A DNA stretch of 64,000 nt from Edaphobacter paludis (GCF_039993895.1 NZ_CP121194.1:3658001-3722000), one strand, 5' to 3'. Shown: positions 29,807-38,886, counted from the stretch's first letter. Notes: generated by a model not told the origin, from the sequence alone. Numbers and translations: made by a program.

Positions 29807-31519
29807 TCAGGATATCTGCGTCATCAGCATTCGGAGTGCGCCCCGTTTCCCAGCAATGATGTGAGTGCCATCTGCGGTTTTCGAAGCGACCCCGTTGACT
29901 ACAAGTACGCTGTAGTCGAAGTTGCGGAAGCGATAGTTCAGCCGATCAGCAAACACTTCTGTCAACGCACTGCGCTCGGCCACCCATTCAAACATCAGGC
30001 CGAGTCGTACATGCGACGGTGCTCCCATCAGGCTGAACGCGATCTCTCGCTCGTGAAACGCGCATATGAGCTTCCCGCCGCCCGATAGAGGCACAGTGGT
30101 CTGTAGCATCGAACCCGTCTCACTGACGGTGGGTAGACCAGCCATGGCGAGCGGCGTGCTCCCGCCATCTTCTCCAATCAAAACAAACCGGCCCATGGCG
30201 CGGACACCACTGCGGCCTGCGCGCACTTCGTCGTCGCTCCAGTGATATCCATCGAGCACGGCAAGCAAGCGCTGCTCAATGCCATGCTGGCGCACAGGCT
30301 CCGTCAGATAAGGCTGCGGAAACCGATCGTTGTAAACATGAAGATCGCGCAGATAAAACTGGTTGTCACGAAAATGCAGATTCGCACGGAAGTACTTGCT
30401 TTGATACCAGACGGTCCGCTGTGGCGCATGAGCCTTGCCAAATGGATCCTTCAGCATCACCTGCGCCTGCGTTGGTGTCGATTTGAAGGATCGCTTAAAG
30501 CGCCGCCCAGTCTCGCCCATCGTTTCGACGACCAGACCTCCCTCGCTAAGCGCCTGTGCAAGCTTATCCATCTGCATCGGGTAAGCTTTGCGCATCGTCG
30601 GCCAACCGAAACTGTTTTCCTGCCCGAGTTGGCCGTAGGCAAGAGATTGGGTTGGAGCGTGAGCGATCATATTGAGGAAGCTGTCGACGAACGTCTCCGA
30701 TTGACCCGACGGCCAGACGGGCTCCATCGTGTCTGGATAGGGAACCTGATTGTCGTAGTAGTAGACCGGGTCCTGCCCCAACAGACGAAACATTGGAGTC
30801 GATATCTGATTCTTCTCCTCTACCGCAGGACTCCACGCGTTCTCGCGATTTGGATAGTAAGCGGCGATAGGCGCGCCCCAGATAGTGAAACCATCTGTAG
30901 CCAACTGATCGCGGCAATTGCCGAAGGCGTCGATGCCATAGTGGTCGGAGAGGTGCCCGATGGTGACCGCATCCAGGTTCCACGAAGCTACGGTTTTGGC
31001 ATCGTGCCCAAAGATGCGTCTGAAGGTCGCCATGGCAGTATCGGCGAGTTTGCGTCGCTCATCGGGCGTGTAGCCGATCGCATAGGCGACCGGCACGTGG
31101 TAATCCCACTCCCACTTCGGATTGCCGCGCCAGGCAATTCCGGCATCGTTACAGATCTTCCGATTCATCTCGAACCAGATACCGGTCTCGTGATCCGGAG
31201 GCATTTCAGTCTTAAGGAACTCAACAAACGGCCCCTCGACCAGCGCATCGTACTGCAGCAGCCAAGTGGCTGGAAATTTATGCTTCTTGATCAGCGCCAT
31301 CTGCTCGCGCACTGGCTGGAAGAGGTCCATGCTTTCGCGCGGCTCCTCCGCGCGGATGAAATTCATGATGTTGATGGCCCGCCTGGAGGCGCCTGGTGTG
31401 AACGCCTCTGCCGACAGGGAAGGCAGTACGCTCGAAACAACCACCGTCTTCAAGGCGCCGATCATTATTTCTCGTCGCGTCAGAGTTTTCTGCTTATGCT
31501 TTGCGGATATCTTCGTCAT
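29807..31519 (-). CDS. exported protein of unknown function (Tat-like signal)
   Basis: I start this 570-residue protein at the ATG at 31519, which has GGGATGG upstream. An in-frame ATG four codons earlier lacks a site. The N-terminus LTRREIMIGALKTVVVSSVL is a Tat-type signal ending near SAEA. The mature part begins with INIMNFIRAEEPRESMDLFQPVREQM, which resembles the opening of a TIM-barrel or polysaccharide-deacetylase-like domain. It has many Trp/Tyr residues (TWLLQYDALVEGPF, GNPKWEWDYHVPVAYAIGYT, DPVYYYDNQ), as in carbohydrate-active proteins. The last 170 residues look like beta-strands. I cannot name the family. It stands alone. Confidence 0.75.
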   Translation of the reverse strand: MTKISAKHKQKTLTRREIMIGALKTVVVSSVLPSLSAEAFTPGASRRAINIMNFIRAEEPRESMDLFQPVREQMALIKKHKFPATWLLQYDALVEGPFVEFLKTEMPPDHETGIWFEMNRKICNDAGIAWRGNPKWEWDYHVPVAYAIGYTPDERRKLADTAMATFRRIFGHDAKTVASWNLDAVTIGHLSDHYGIDAFGNCRDQLATDGFTIWGAPIAAYYPNRENAWSPAVEEKNQISTPMFRLLGQDPVYYYDNQVPYPDTMEPVWPSGQSETFVDSFLNMIAHAPTQSLAYGQLGQENSFGWPTMRKAYPMQMDKLAQALSEGGLVVETMGETGRRFKRSFKSTPTQAQVMLKDPFGKAHAPQRTVWYQSKYFRANLHFRDNQFYLRDLHVYNDRFPQPYLTEPVRQHGIEQRLLAVLDGYHWSDDEVRAGRSGVRAMGRFVLIGEDGGSTPLAMAGLPTVSETGSMLQTTVPLSGGGKLICAFHEREIAFSLMGAPSHVRLGLMFEWVAERSALTEVFADRLNYRFRNFDYSVLVVNGVASKTADGTHIIAGKRGALRMLMTQIS

Positions 31520-31780
31520 GTACCATCCCATTTTTTCGCTCGCTGAAGACTAAGGAGTCCACAACGCAGGTTCCTATTATGAATGGGAAGCTGGGGAGAA
31601 GACGAAGGGTTGAGTTGCGCGGGCTGAGCGAGTCCCTGCGGCGGCTGGACCTCGGGCTGGCGGTACCGAAGGGGTCGCACGCGCTGCTGCTGCGGAGCGG
31701 GGTGCTATTTTGTTCGACCGGGGTTACGCGCCACAAAGAAGCCATGGAGGTCGAATTGACCACCGCGATTGAGCACACTT

Positions 31781-34240
31781 TCACTGTTCCGGTTGCGGCG
31801 GGGGCTCATCGGGTGGCGCCGTGCTATGCAGATCAATAGCCATCATTACTGAATTTGCTATCGAAGTCAGCATGTCTTTCTGCTGTTCTGATATCTGTCG
31901 CGGTCGCGTATCCAGCACGCACAGCGATCCGATAATCTCTCCATCGTGTGCCTTCAGCGGAGCTCCTGCATAAAACCTTATCCCCTTCGCCTTCAGAAAG
32001 GGGTCATTCGCAAACTGTTCCTCCTCCGCCGTGTCTGCGATCACAAGGCTCGCATCGGAAAACACGATTCTGCTGCAGATCGAAAGGTCCTGTTCGCGCT
32101 CGGTCATTGTCAGCGTGTCCTCCGGGAAGCCACACTGGGCCTCCCAGAAGCGCCTTTGCCCATTCGCCACAGTAATCAATGCAATAGGCGCGTCAAACGA
32201 CCTCGCCAGATTGGTGGCAAGCCGGTTGAAGACATCCTCCTCGGGGCCATCCAAAACATCTGTCTGTTGTATCTCCTGCACCGTCTCGCTGATCGCATCG
32301 CTCGACTTTGTGTCCCTCTCAGGCGCAGCAGGCTCTTCCGCGAGAAGCGCTTCGGGATGCAGCAGCGACGTTAGGTATTCCTTCATCAACAGCAGCGAGC
32401 ACACCACGTGCTGCGCATCGTCCATAGGTATCCGGCTCCGCAGGTTCGAGAGGTCGCCTTCCTTCCTCAGCACACATGCCACCACGACAGCATCGGGAAA
32501 GCGTGCGCGAATCTGGTGACATCGCAATCGTATATGCCGTATCGCACTTGGCGGAACGCCAACCACGCAAATTACGTCGGCCTTTCCATTCTCGAGCGAT
32601 TGCAGCAGGTCCTGTGTGGAAGTATCCGCGGAGATCACCCGCGTCGAAGCTGTCTCCGCAAGGACTTGCAGGGCCAGTTGGCAGGCCACTTCATCGGCAA
32701 AGTCTCTTGCAGGCACACATGCCACACGCTTGGCTGGCTTCACCTCTGCGACCGTCGCCGCTCTGCTGGTTACATCTTCGGCCAGTTCCTCGACCGCCTG
32801 TAACACCTGCTCCGCGCGCGCTCCTGTCATGTTCTCGGCGTGCCGTGCTTCTTCGATCATCGAAAGTGCCGGCACCAGGACGCAATCGTAGACCTCCTCC
32901 CTCGACTTCGTCTTCAACATTTCTTCAAGCAACATCCTCGCCTCGATAACATGCGAGGAAAGCATCCGCTGATAGAACCGCTCTGGAGGAGGCAGTGCCG
33001 CCTCCTCCCCAAACAGCACATCCAGATAGTAAAGATGCGGCACCTGCCGTCCGATCACGACCAGGCACACCGTCAGTGGAGTCGACAGCAGCAGCCCCGG
33101 CAATCCCCACAGCAGGGTCCAGAAAATCGCCGCAATCAGAATCGCGATGGCAGAGATTCCCGTCGAAGCACCATAGAGCATCGGCTCGACGAAGTTACCC
33201 GTTATCAGCTCAAGCACGAGATACATCACCGTGATCCAGATCAACTGGTTCCAGTGCGGCGAAACCGCAATCGAGAGCATCAGCGGTCCCGCCGCCGCCA
33301 TCAGAATTCCGATATACGGCACAAAGCGCAGCAGACACGTCAGTACCCCCCACAACAGCGGATTGGGAATTCCAATCCACCACAGCAGCAGGCCGACGAC
33401 CACTCCGTAACAAAGGTTCACCACCAGTTGCATCTGCAGATAGCGGCTCACGCGACGACTGGCATCTTCGATCGCTGTCGTCGTCAGATGCATTCGCCCG
33501 CTCCCCGCAAGCCTGAGGCCACGGTCGCGCAGACCCTCTCGGCCCAGCAGCATAAACACGAGAAAGATCACCACGATGAATGTCGTCGTCAGTGGATGCA
33601 CGAGCGGGATCATCGTCCGTCCTGCTACCGCCAGCATCGACTGCTCAGGCTCCTCAACCCGCACTACCACCGGCTGCGCAGTCTTGTTTGTCACGGGGCT
33701 AGGGACGGAGTGACTGGAAGCCCGCCTGCGCGGTGTCACCGATACGATCGGGGGCGCCTCCGTCCCGCCTTGGATTTGCTTGCCCACACTCGCCAGCATC
33801 GCCACCGTGCTGGTCAGCCTTCCCGCCGAGTTGAGATGCAGTGTCTCGATCTTTCCCGTAAGATTCTGCTGATACTGCGGCAGTTCCACCGCAAGGTTAT
33901 AGATCTGTCCCAGCATCACCCAGCCCAGAACGCCCGCTCCTGTAAGGGACAGAAAAATTACCAGCAGAGCGGCTGGCGCTCTTTTTACTCCCCATCGCTC
34001 TAGCCGTACCGCCGCCGGTGCCATCAAAAATGCCAGCAGTCCCGCCAGCGCCAGAGGAACAAATACCTCACGCGCAAAGTACAGTACCGCGATAACGAGA
34101 ATTCCTGTCACCAGCCCACTGTTTCTTTCGCTCAAGTTGTCGCGGGCTTCATTCAACACTCTGGCACCCACCGTCAATCCTATCTTTTGATTTGTCCATC
34201 GCAGCGAGAAATAATACGCCCCGGAAGCACCGCAGGGCAC
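31781..34240 (-). CDS. AI-2E-type permease fused to cobalamin-binding-like and GAF domains
   Basis: An 819-residue multidomain protein. Residues 40-400 form an AI-2E (PerM/YdiK-type) permease of about eight TM segments, with the usual LLRFVPYIGILMAAAGPLML and TGNFVEPMLYG motifs. Residues 420-640 include a helical part (YQRMLSSHVIEARMLLEEML) and an alpha/beta part (RVACVPARDFADEVACQLAL, then GKADVICVVGVPP) resembling the four-helix plus B12-binding pair of MerR/corrinoid sensors. The DxHxxG cobalamin motif is absent. Residues 660-800 are a GAF domain (DLSICSRIVFSDASLVIADT, APLKAHDGEIIGSLCVLDT). The GTG start at 34240 is uncertain, and a later start near residue 25 is possible. The fusion suggests a sensory or regulated transporter. 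Confidence 0.85.
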   Translation of the reverse strand: MPCGASGAYYFSLRWTNQKIGLTVGARVLNEARDNLSERNSGLVTGILVIAVLYFAREVFVPLALAGLLAFLMAPAAVRLERWGVKRAPAALLVIFLSLTGAGVLGWVMLGQIYNLAVELPQYQQNLTGKIETLHLNSAGRLTSTVAMLASVGKQIQGGTEAPPIVSVTPRRRASSHSVPSPVTNKTAQPVVVRVEEPEQSMLAVAGRTMIPLVHPLTTTFIVVIFLVFMLLGREGLRDRGLRLAGSGRMHLTTTAIEDASRRVSRYLQMQLVVNLCYGVVVGLLLWWIGIPNPLLWGVLTCLLRFVPYIGILMAAAGPLMLSIAVSPHWNQLIWITVMYLVLELITGNFVEPMLYGASTGISAIAILIAAIFWTLLWGLPGLLLSTPLTVCLVVIGRQVPHLYYLDVLFGEEAALPPPERFYQRMLSSHVIEARMLLEEMLKTKSREEVYDCVLVPALSMIEEARHAENMTGARAEQVLQAVEELAEDVTSRAATVAEVKPAKRVACVPARDFADEVACQLALQVLAETASTRVISADTSTQDLLQSLENGKADVICVVGVPPSAIRHIRLRCHQIRARFPDAVVVACVLRKEGDLSNLRSRIPMDDAQHVVCSLLLMKEYLTSLLHPEALLAEEPAAPERDTKSSDAISETVQEIQQTDVLDGPEEDVFNRLATNLARSFDAPIALITVANGQRRFWEAQCGFPEDTLTMTEREQDLSICSRIVFSDASLVIADTAEEEQFANDPFLKAKGIRFYAGAPLKAHDGEIIGSLCVLDTRPRQISEQQKDMLTSIANSVMMAIDLHSTAPPDEPPPQPEQ

Positions 34241-34669
34241 CCCTGCTAAGAAGGTCCGAGCGATGCATCTCAGTACGATGCCGAAATCTGTCGAACCAGC
34301 TAACCGCCGCTCTTATCGGAAATCATTGGCCTCCACTTTACTTGCCGATGCAAAAGGTGCTGAATATCAGGTGGGGAATGTTTTCGGGGGGTCGTAGCGC
34401 CGGTGAGGGTATCAAGCGATCGCAGCGATTCGTAGAGATCGAGCGGGAGCAACTCGTGGGGAACGACTGCACTCACGGCTCGATGCGCCCGGTAAGAGCT
34501 ATTTTTTCCGTAGCAACGGGCGCAAAACTGCGCTTACCATTGCTCATTTTGATGTGGAGATGGAGTCGGACTTCCATGCCGGCCTCAAAGGTAGATACCG
34601 TTTGGGCAAGGCTGACCGCCGGGATCAGTAAACAGGTTAGTGAACAAGCCTGTAAGTGATTGAAAAGGA
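34241..34669. other. region between the AI-2E fusion gene and tRNA-Pro, possible gene remnants
   Basis: No intact gene is convincing in these 429 bases. Reading the minus strand away from the tRNA, two short coding-like stretches in different frames abut. One runs from about 34639 to a TGA at 34473-34475 and includes VSLAQTVSTFEAGMEV. The other is GTG-initiated, 34476-34300, 58 residues, with VVPHELLPLDLYESLRSLD. Both have the GC-rich third positions of local genes. They could be remnants of a gene decayed beside the tRNA 3' end. Confidence 0.35.
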
Positions 34670-34746
<77 letters not shown>

Positions 34747-34787
34747 ACTCGTTTTAGTTTAGCGCATCCGCTCCGCCGCGGCCCGCA

Positions 34788-35336
34788 CTACCTTGCAAAC
34801 AGTCCATGCATGTCTGTGCCAATCGATCTCAGTACATGGCCGGTCAGCCACGCGAACAGCAACATCGGCAACAGTACCAGGCCGGAAAGCAGGACGCAGA
34901 GCCCGATCAGAAATATCCAACTTTGGATCGTATGTTTTCGCGGCTCCGCCAGGCTGCCCGCCAGCAGCGCGTAATTGCGACGGTTCGCTCGCCACGCGAT
35001 GTCAAACATATCTCCAACAATGGGGATTGATCCCACCACTACCTCGATGCCGACATTGGCCACCATGCGCGCCACCGTCACGTACGGCACGCCGCGCATC
35101 CAGGCCGCGACGATGATGATGCATGAAGCGATGCCGCCAATGAGATCGCCGATTCCCGGGATCACGCCGACGATTCCATCGAGGCCAAAGCGAATCGAGG
35201 TTCCGGGAATCTTCAGAAAGTCGTCGAGAATATGCGACAGCAGATCAAGGTTCTCGTCATCGAAGAGTTTTCCGCCCAGCTTTCCACCGCGCTTCCGGCG
35301 TGGGGGCAGAACCTCGGGCTTTACAGTAAATTCCAT
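34788..35336 (-). CDS. DUF4112 membrane protein
   Basis: This 182-residue protein has a basic N-terminus (PPRRKRGGKLGGK) and the DUF4112 core: ILDDFLKIPGTSIRFGLDGI, GVIPGIGDLIGGIASCIIIV (a membrane-inserted segment), VVVGSIPIVGDMFDIAWRAN, and a C-terminal TM segment of about 30 residues (WIFLIGLCVLLSGLVLLPML). The function is unknown. It lies between tRNA-Pro (same strand) and tRNA-His (opposite strand). Confidence 0.88.
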   Translation of the reverse strand: MEFTVKPEVLPPRRKRGGKLGGKLFDDENLDLLSHILDDFLKIPGTSIRFGLDGIVGVIPGIGDLIGGIASCIIIVAAWMRGVPYVTVARMVANVGIEVVVGSIPIVGDMFDIAWRANRRNYALLAGSLAEPRKHTIQSWIFLIGLCVLLSGLVLLPMLLFAWLTGHVLRSIGTDMHGLFAR

Positions 35337-35356
35337 CGCGCTTTCCCGTCCGGTGC

Positions 35357-35362
35357 TATAAT
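35357..35362 (+). promoter_or_regulatory. extended -10 promoter of tRNA-His
   Basis: TGCTATAAT is a perfect TATAAT with an upstream TG, 11 bases before the mature tRNA 5' end at 35374. No good -35 hexamer is seen, consistent with an extended -10 promoter. Confidence 0.7.
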
Positions 35363-35373
35363 TCTGAGTATAC

Positions 35374-35449
35374 GGCGGCTATAGTTCAGTGGCAGAACGC
35401 CGCTCTGTGGCAGCGGATGTCGTGGGTTCGAAACCCACTAGCCGCCCCA
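35374..35449 (+). tRNA. tRNA-His (GUG)
   Basis: GGCGGCTA pairs with TAGCCGCC when the histidine-specific extra G at position -1 (35374) is paired with C73. The anticodon loop CTGTGGC gives GUG. The T-loop is GTTCGAAAC and the 3' CCA is encoded at 35447-35449. Confidence 0.96.
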
Positions 35450-35494
35450 AAATCTTCTCTTCCTGAAAACGTAACTCCTGGTTCCCGATCCGTC

Positions 35495-36256
35495 GTGGTT
35501 TCCGTCCAAGCCCAAACTCGCATCTACGCCGGAACCTCCGGCTGGGCTTACCCTACCTGGAAACCGGAATTTTATCCTGCCGGTACGGCAGCGAAGAAAT
35601 TCCTGGAGTTTTACGCCTCTCAACTCACCTCGGTCGAGGTCAATTACACCTTCCGCGCATTGCCCACGGCAAAGATGCTCGAAGGTTGGCTCGCGGCCAC
35701 TCCTCCCCACTTCCGCTTCAGCTTCAAGGCCCCGCAGCGCATCACGCACTTCAAGCGCCTCCGCGACTGCGACGCAGATGTGGCCCAGTTCATCGCCGCG
35801 CTCGAACCGGTTCGGCATGCCAACAAGCTCGGCCTCCTGCTCTTTCAACTCCCGCCAAACTTCAAGGCGGATGGTGGACTGCTCACGGCATTCCTCACCA
35901 CGCCCGCATTGCAGACGCCGAACGCCCTCCGAATAGCGTTTGAGTTCCGCCATGACTCCTGGTTCAGCGAAGAAATTTATACCGTCCTGCGCCAACACGA
36001 AGCCGCGCTTTGTATCGCAGAAAGCGAAGACCTGCTTACGCCGGAGATCCATACGGCTGCCGGATTCACCTGTTTCCGCTTGCGCCGCAGCGGCGGCTAC
36101 TCGACCGTCGAACTCGACTCCTTTGCCAAACGCTTCACCGCACTCGCGCAGAAGCGCGATGTGTACGCTTACTTCAAGCACGAGGACGAACCCACCGGCG
36201 CACTGAATGCCAAGGCCTTCCTTGACCGCACCTTTGCTATCGAGGATAAGGACTGA
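35495..36256 (+). CDS. DUF72 (YecE-like) protein
   Basis: This protein of about 253 residues has the DUF72 TIM-barrel pattern: IYAGTSGWAYPTWKPEFYPAG at the start, ASQLTSVEVNYTFRALPT, FRFSFKAPQRITHFKRL, LGLLLFQLPPNF and DVYAYFKHEDEPTGALNAK. The biochemical role of the family is unsettled. The open frame extends upstream into the tRNA, so the GTG at 35495 is taken as the start. No clear Shine-Dalgarno sequence is seen. Its stop overlaps the start of the YheT-like hydrolase gene by one base, which shows an operon. Confidence 0.9.
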   Translation: MVSVQAQTRIYAGTSGWAYPTWKPEFYPAGTAAKKFLEFYASQLTSVEVNYTFRALPTAKMLEGWLAATPPHFRFSFKAPQRITHFKRLRDCDADVAQFIAALEPVRHANKLGLLLFQLPPNFKADGGLLTAFLTTPALQTPNALRIAFEFRHDSWFSEEIYTVLRQHEAALCIAESEDLLTPEIHTAAGFTCFRLRRSGGYSTVELDSFAKRFTALAQKRDVYAYFKHEDEPTGALNAKAFLDRTFAIEDKD

Positions 36257-37341
36257 TGGCCCCGGCGACTCACAATAAAAATGCCGTTCAATCCGCCGAC
36301 TTTCATCCCCGGCGTTTATTGCGCAGCGGGCACCTGCAAACTGTCTTCGGCAACTATCTGCCGCGTGCCAACAGCTTACCGCCCGCGGAAGAGCAACTCG
36401 TCGAAGTCTCGCCTGCGACGGAACATCAAATCTCCAGCCAGGTGCTCTGCCACTGCCACTGGCAACCTGAAGACGTCCGCGCCGCACGGCCCACCGTCAT
36501 CATCGTGCATGGACTCGAAGGTTCATCCGGATCGCAGTACGTCATCGGCAACTCCGACAAGCTATGGCAGGCCGGCTGCAATATCGTTCGCATGAACATG
36601 CGTAACTGCTGTGGGACCGAGGCGCTTACCCCAACGCTCTATCACTCCGGCCTCTCGGGAGACGTAGACGCCGTCATGCGCTTCTTCGTGGACCTGCACC
36701 ATTTGCAATCGATCGCTCTGATCGGCTACTCCATGGGCGGCAACCTCGTCCTCAAACTCACGGGCGAACTGGGCAAAGACCCGCCGCCGCAACTCCGTTC
36801 CGTTGTCGGCGTCTCCCCGGTCATCGACCTTGCACCGTCGTCTGCCGCTCTTCATCTGCTGCAAAACCGCGTCTACGAGATGAAGTTTGTCCGGGCGATG
36901 CTTCGCCGTTTTCGCCGCAAGGCATCCCTCTTTCCTCGTGCATTCGATCCGAACCGCGCCATTGGAATCAGCTCGCTCCGCGACTTCGATGAGCGCATCA
37001 TCGCACTCTATTCGGGCTTCGCGGGTGCGGAGGACTACTACTATCGAGTAGCTGCAGCTCGCGTCATCGACGAAATCACCGTTCCGACACTCATTCTGAA
37101 CTCTCTTGACGATCCCTTCATCCGGCTCGCCCCGGACACGCGCGACAAGATCATCGCGAACCCGAATATCACCTTCCTCGAAACCGCCCAGGGTGGGCAC
37201 TGCGCCTTCCTCGCGCAGCCTGACCCGGCCACGGGATACGACGGCTATTGGGCCGAACACACTCTCGTCCGTTTCATTCTTGCCAACAGTAAAGCCGCTC
37301 CTGAACGCGTTGCCGCTAAGATAGACATTGATGCTCGCTGA
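36256..37341 (+). CDS. YheT-family alpha/beta hydrolase
   Basis: This 361-residue esterase-like enzyme has the oxyanion segment VIIVHGLEGSSGSQYV, the nucleophile elbow GYSMGGN (Ser), the acid in LNSLDDPFI and the His in GGHCAFL, so the catalytic triad is complete. The N-terminal SGHLQTVFGNYLPR is typical of the YheT (UPF0017) branch, for which carboxylesterase activity is the usual inference. It is coupled to the DUF72 gene (TGATG overlap), and the next gene begins 11 bases before its stop. Confidence 0.92.
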   Translation: MAPATHNKNAVQSADFHPRRLLRSGHLQTVFGNYLPRANSLPPAEEQLVEVSPATEHQISSQVLCHCHWQPEDVRAARPTVIIVHGLEGSSGSQYVIGNSDKLWQAGCNIVRMNMRNCCGTEALTPTLYHSGLSGDVDAVMRFFVDLHHLQSIALIGYSMGGNLVLKLTGELGKDPPPQLRSVVGVSPVIDLAPSSAALHLLQNRVYEMKFVRAMLRRFRRKASLFPRAFDPNRAIGISSLRDFDERIIALYSGFAGAEDYYYRVAAARVIDEITVPTLILNSLDDPFIRLAPDTRDKIIANPNITFLETAQGGHCAFLAQPDPATGYDGYWAEHTLVRFILANSKAAPERVAAKIDIDAR

Positions 37342-37951
37342 ATGGTCCGTCGAATCGTCCGCAGAAGATCCCGTCCTGGTCATTCCCTGGTCTGACCCCT
37401 CAGACCCTACGGGCAACCGCCGTTTCGTCGACCTGCGCGAAAATCCCTACGACCTCGACCATCTTCCTGAAGCCGAGCTTTATCCCCCGTTGATGCACGC
37501 TCTGCGCGCCCTCAACGCGCCGCGTTCGCCTGTGTTCACCGCTAAATGCGATGCGTGGCGGCTCAGCCCCAAAGAAGATGCGGACGAGCTGGAACAGCTC
37601 CGCCTCAACCTCGATATCTTCGATGACGCCTCCAGCGATGCCTCTCACGGCTTTGTCAGCTACATCGACATTCTCTGGCGCGAGCGTTCCATCTTCACCT
37701 CGTTTCACCAGCATGAGCAGCTGCTCCATCGCCTCACCCGGCACGCAGCTCCACTCAGCTATCCGTATGCGATTCTGGACTGCGTTCTGCGGCCTGCCCT
37801 CGTCGACCTTACCGGCCCACAGGAGGGCTTCGCACTCAGTCTCTACATCAAGGCGCTTGGCCACGACCCGCAATCTGCTGAAGAGAACTGGGCCACCGCA
37901 CTCGATGCCGTCGTGGGTCTGGTCCGCAGCAAGGATCTCTCCTTCGCCTGA
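37331..37951 (+). CDS. conserved hypothetical acidic protein
   Basis: This 206-residue soluble protein starts at the ATG at 37331, overlapping the previous gene. It contains VIPWSDPSDPTGNRRFVDLR, an acidic centre (KEDADELEQLRLNLDIFDDA) and LLHRLTRHAAPLSYPYAILDC. There is no signal or TM segment. It is probably translationally coupled to the hydrolase gene, the third member of a DUF72-hydrolase-hypothetical operon. I do not recognise the family, and no metal or nucleotide motif stands out. Confidence 0.8.
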   Translation: MLAEWSVESSAEDPVLVIPWSDPSDPTGNRRFVDLRENPYDLDHLPEAELYPPLMHALRALNAPRSPVFTAKCDAWRLSPKEDADELEQLRLNLDIFDDASSDASHGFVSYIDILWRERSIFTSFHQHEQLLHRLTRHAAPLSYPYAILDCVLRPALVDLTGPQEGFALSLYIKALGHDPQSAEENWATALDAVVGLVRSKDLSFA

Positions 37952-38026
37952 CTGTTTTTCCGGTTCGCGGTCTCGGCTTTTCCGGTTCGCCGTCCCACCC
38001 GCTACAATCAAGTCTGAGACGTGCAC

Positions 38027-38102
38027 GGGCGAGTAGCTCAATGGATAGAGCATCAGCCTTCTAAGCTGACGGTTGCAGGTTCGAGCCCTGCCTCGCTCAC
38101 CA
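38027..38102 (+). tRNA. tRNA-Arg (UCU)
   Basis: The acceptor GGGCGAG pairs with CTCGCTC (one G-U pair). The D-arm is GCTCAATGGATAGAGC, the anticodon loop CTTCTAA gives UCU, the T-loop is GTTCGAGCC and the 3' ACCA is encoded. A TACAAT hexamer at 38003-38008 is a plausible -10 element. Confidence 0.96.
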
Positions 38103-38154
38103 CCCCGCGCGTTTTACCTTTGCAGGCCGGACGACTCCGGCGGCAGATGAAAGT

Positions 38155-38178
38155 GGGCCGCCAGGATTTCAGCGGCCC
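38155..38178 (-). terminator. hairpin at the ppa 3' end
   Basis: GGGCCGC and GCGGCCC form a 7-bp stem with a 10-base loop, 25 bases past the minus-strand ppa stop. It is followed on that strand by a short T-containing run (ACTTTC). It also lies downstream of tRNA-Arg. Confidence 0.5.
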
Positions 38179-38202
38179 TCAAATTCTTCGTTTGCACTTC
38201 AA

Positions 38203-38760
38203 TTACTTTTGAGCAAGAACTTTGGCGTGAGTCTTCGCCTTGTTGTCGATAAAGGCCTGCTGCGCTTCGAGGACTTTGTCGCGGGCAAAAGAGGCATCGC
38301 GCCAGCCTTTGACCTCGACTCGTTTTCCCTCGAGATCCTTGTAAATGGCGAAGAAGTGCGTGATCTCCTTGAGCATATGAGGGTAGATCTCGGAGTAGTT
38401 CCAGACGTCCTGATAGCGGGGATTGTTTTTGCCCACGCAGAGAACCTTCTCATCGGCTACGCCCTGGTCGAGCATTTCAAGCACGCCGATGGGACGAACC
38501 TCCTGAACGCAGCCGGAAAAACTAGGCGTATCGACAAGCACCAGCACGTCCAGCGGGTCACCGTCGGCCGCGAGCGTGCTGGGGATAAAGCCATAGTCGC
38601 CGGGATAGTGGACGGGCGAGTAAAGATTGCGGTCTAGCCGGAAGACATGCAGTTTCTTGTCATACTCATACTTGTTGATGCCTTCAGAGGGAATCTCAAT
38701 AACGGCATTGATTACCTCAGGGGCCTTTTCTCCGATGGGTAGCTCAAGATAGTTCGGCAT
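38203..38760 (-). CDS. ppa: inorganic pyrophosphatase (family I)
   Basis: This 185-residue cytoplasmic enzyme hydrolyses PPi and so drives biosynthetic reactions. The metal-binding signature DGDPLDVLVL is present, with YPGDYGFIPSTLAADGD before it. INAVIEIPSEGINKYEYDK and the later KDLEGKRVEVKGWRD match the family. It is a single gene, convergent with the tRNA-Arg region and divergent from purS. Confidence 0.96.
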   Translation of the reverse strand: MPNYLELPIGEKAPEVINAVIEIPSEGINKYEYDKKLHVFRLDRNLYSPVHYPGDYGFIPSTLAADGDPLDVLVLVDTPSFSGCVQEVRPIGVLEMLDQGVADEKVLCVGKNNPRYQDVWNYSEIYPHMLKEITHFFAIYKDLEGKRVEVKGWRDASFARDKVLEAQQAFIDNKAKTHAKVLAQK

Positions 38761-38872
38761 AAAGTCTGGAATCTCTTCTCGTGTGCGAAATTTTGCGGCG
38801 TATGGCGTGCGATCGTAGCTGCCCTGGGCGATGCTTCCTGTCCGTTTTTAGGAAGGAAAGCGGTACCTTGTC

Positions 38873-38878
38873 TATAAT
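38873..38878 (+). promoter_or_regulatory. -10 element close to the purS start codon
   Basis: A perfect TATAAT ends only eight bases before the purS ATG (38887). Transcription would then begin at or just before the start codon, with no room for a ribosome-binding site. The -35 region is weak. Confidence 0.5.
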
Positions 38879-38886
38879 CAGGCAGA

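Noticed and set aside
30242-31546. 434-residue plus-strand frame
   Set aside because: It is antisense to the Tat-exported protein gene, whose signal peptide and ribosome-binding site are good.
31501-31839. 112-residue plus-strand frame between two minus-strand genes
   Set aside because: It overlaps both neighbours and lacks a start site and any family motif. The gap of about 260 bases is best left as noncoding.
32840-34003. 387-residue His/Arg/Gln-rich plus-strand frame
   Set aside because: It is the shadow of the AI-2E permease gene and has no recognisable domain.
34192-34659. 155-residue plus-strand frame by tRNA-Pro
   Set aside because: It overlaps the start of the AI-2E gene and has no recognisable motif. 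Minus-strand reading looks more gene-like.
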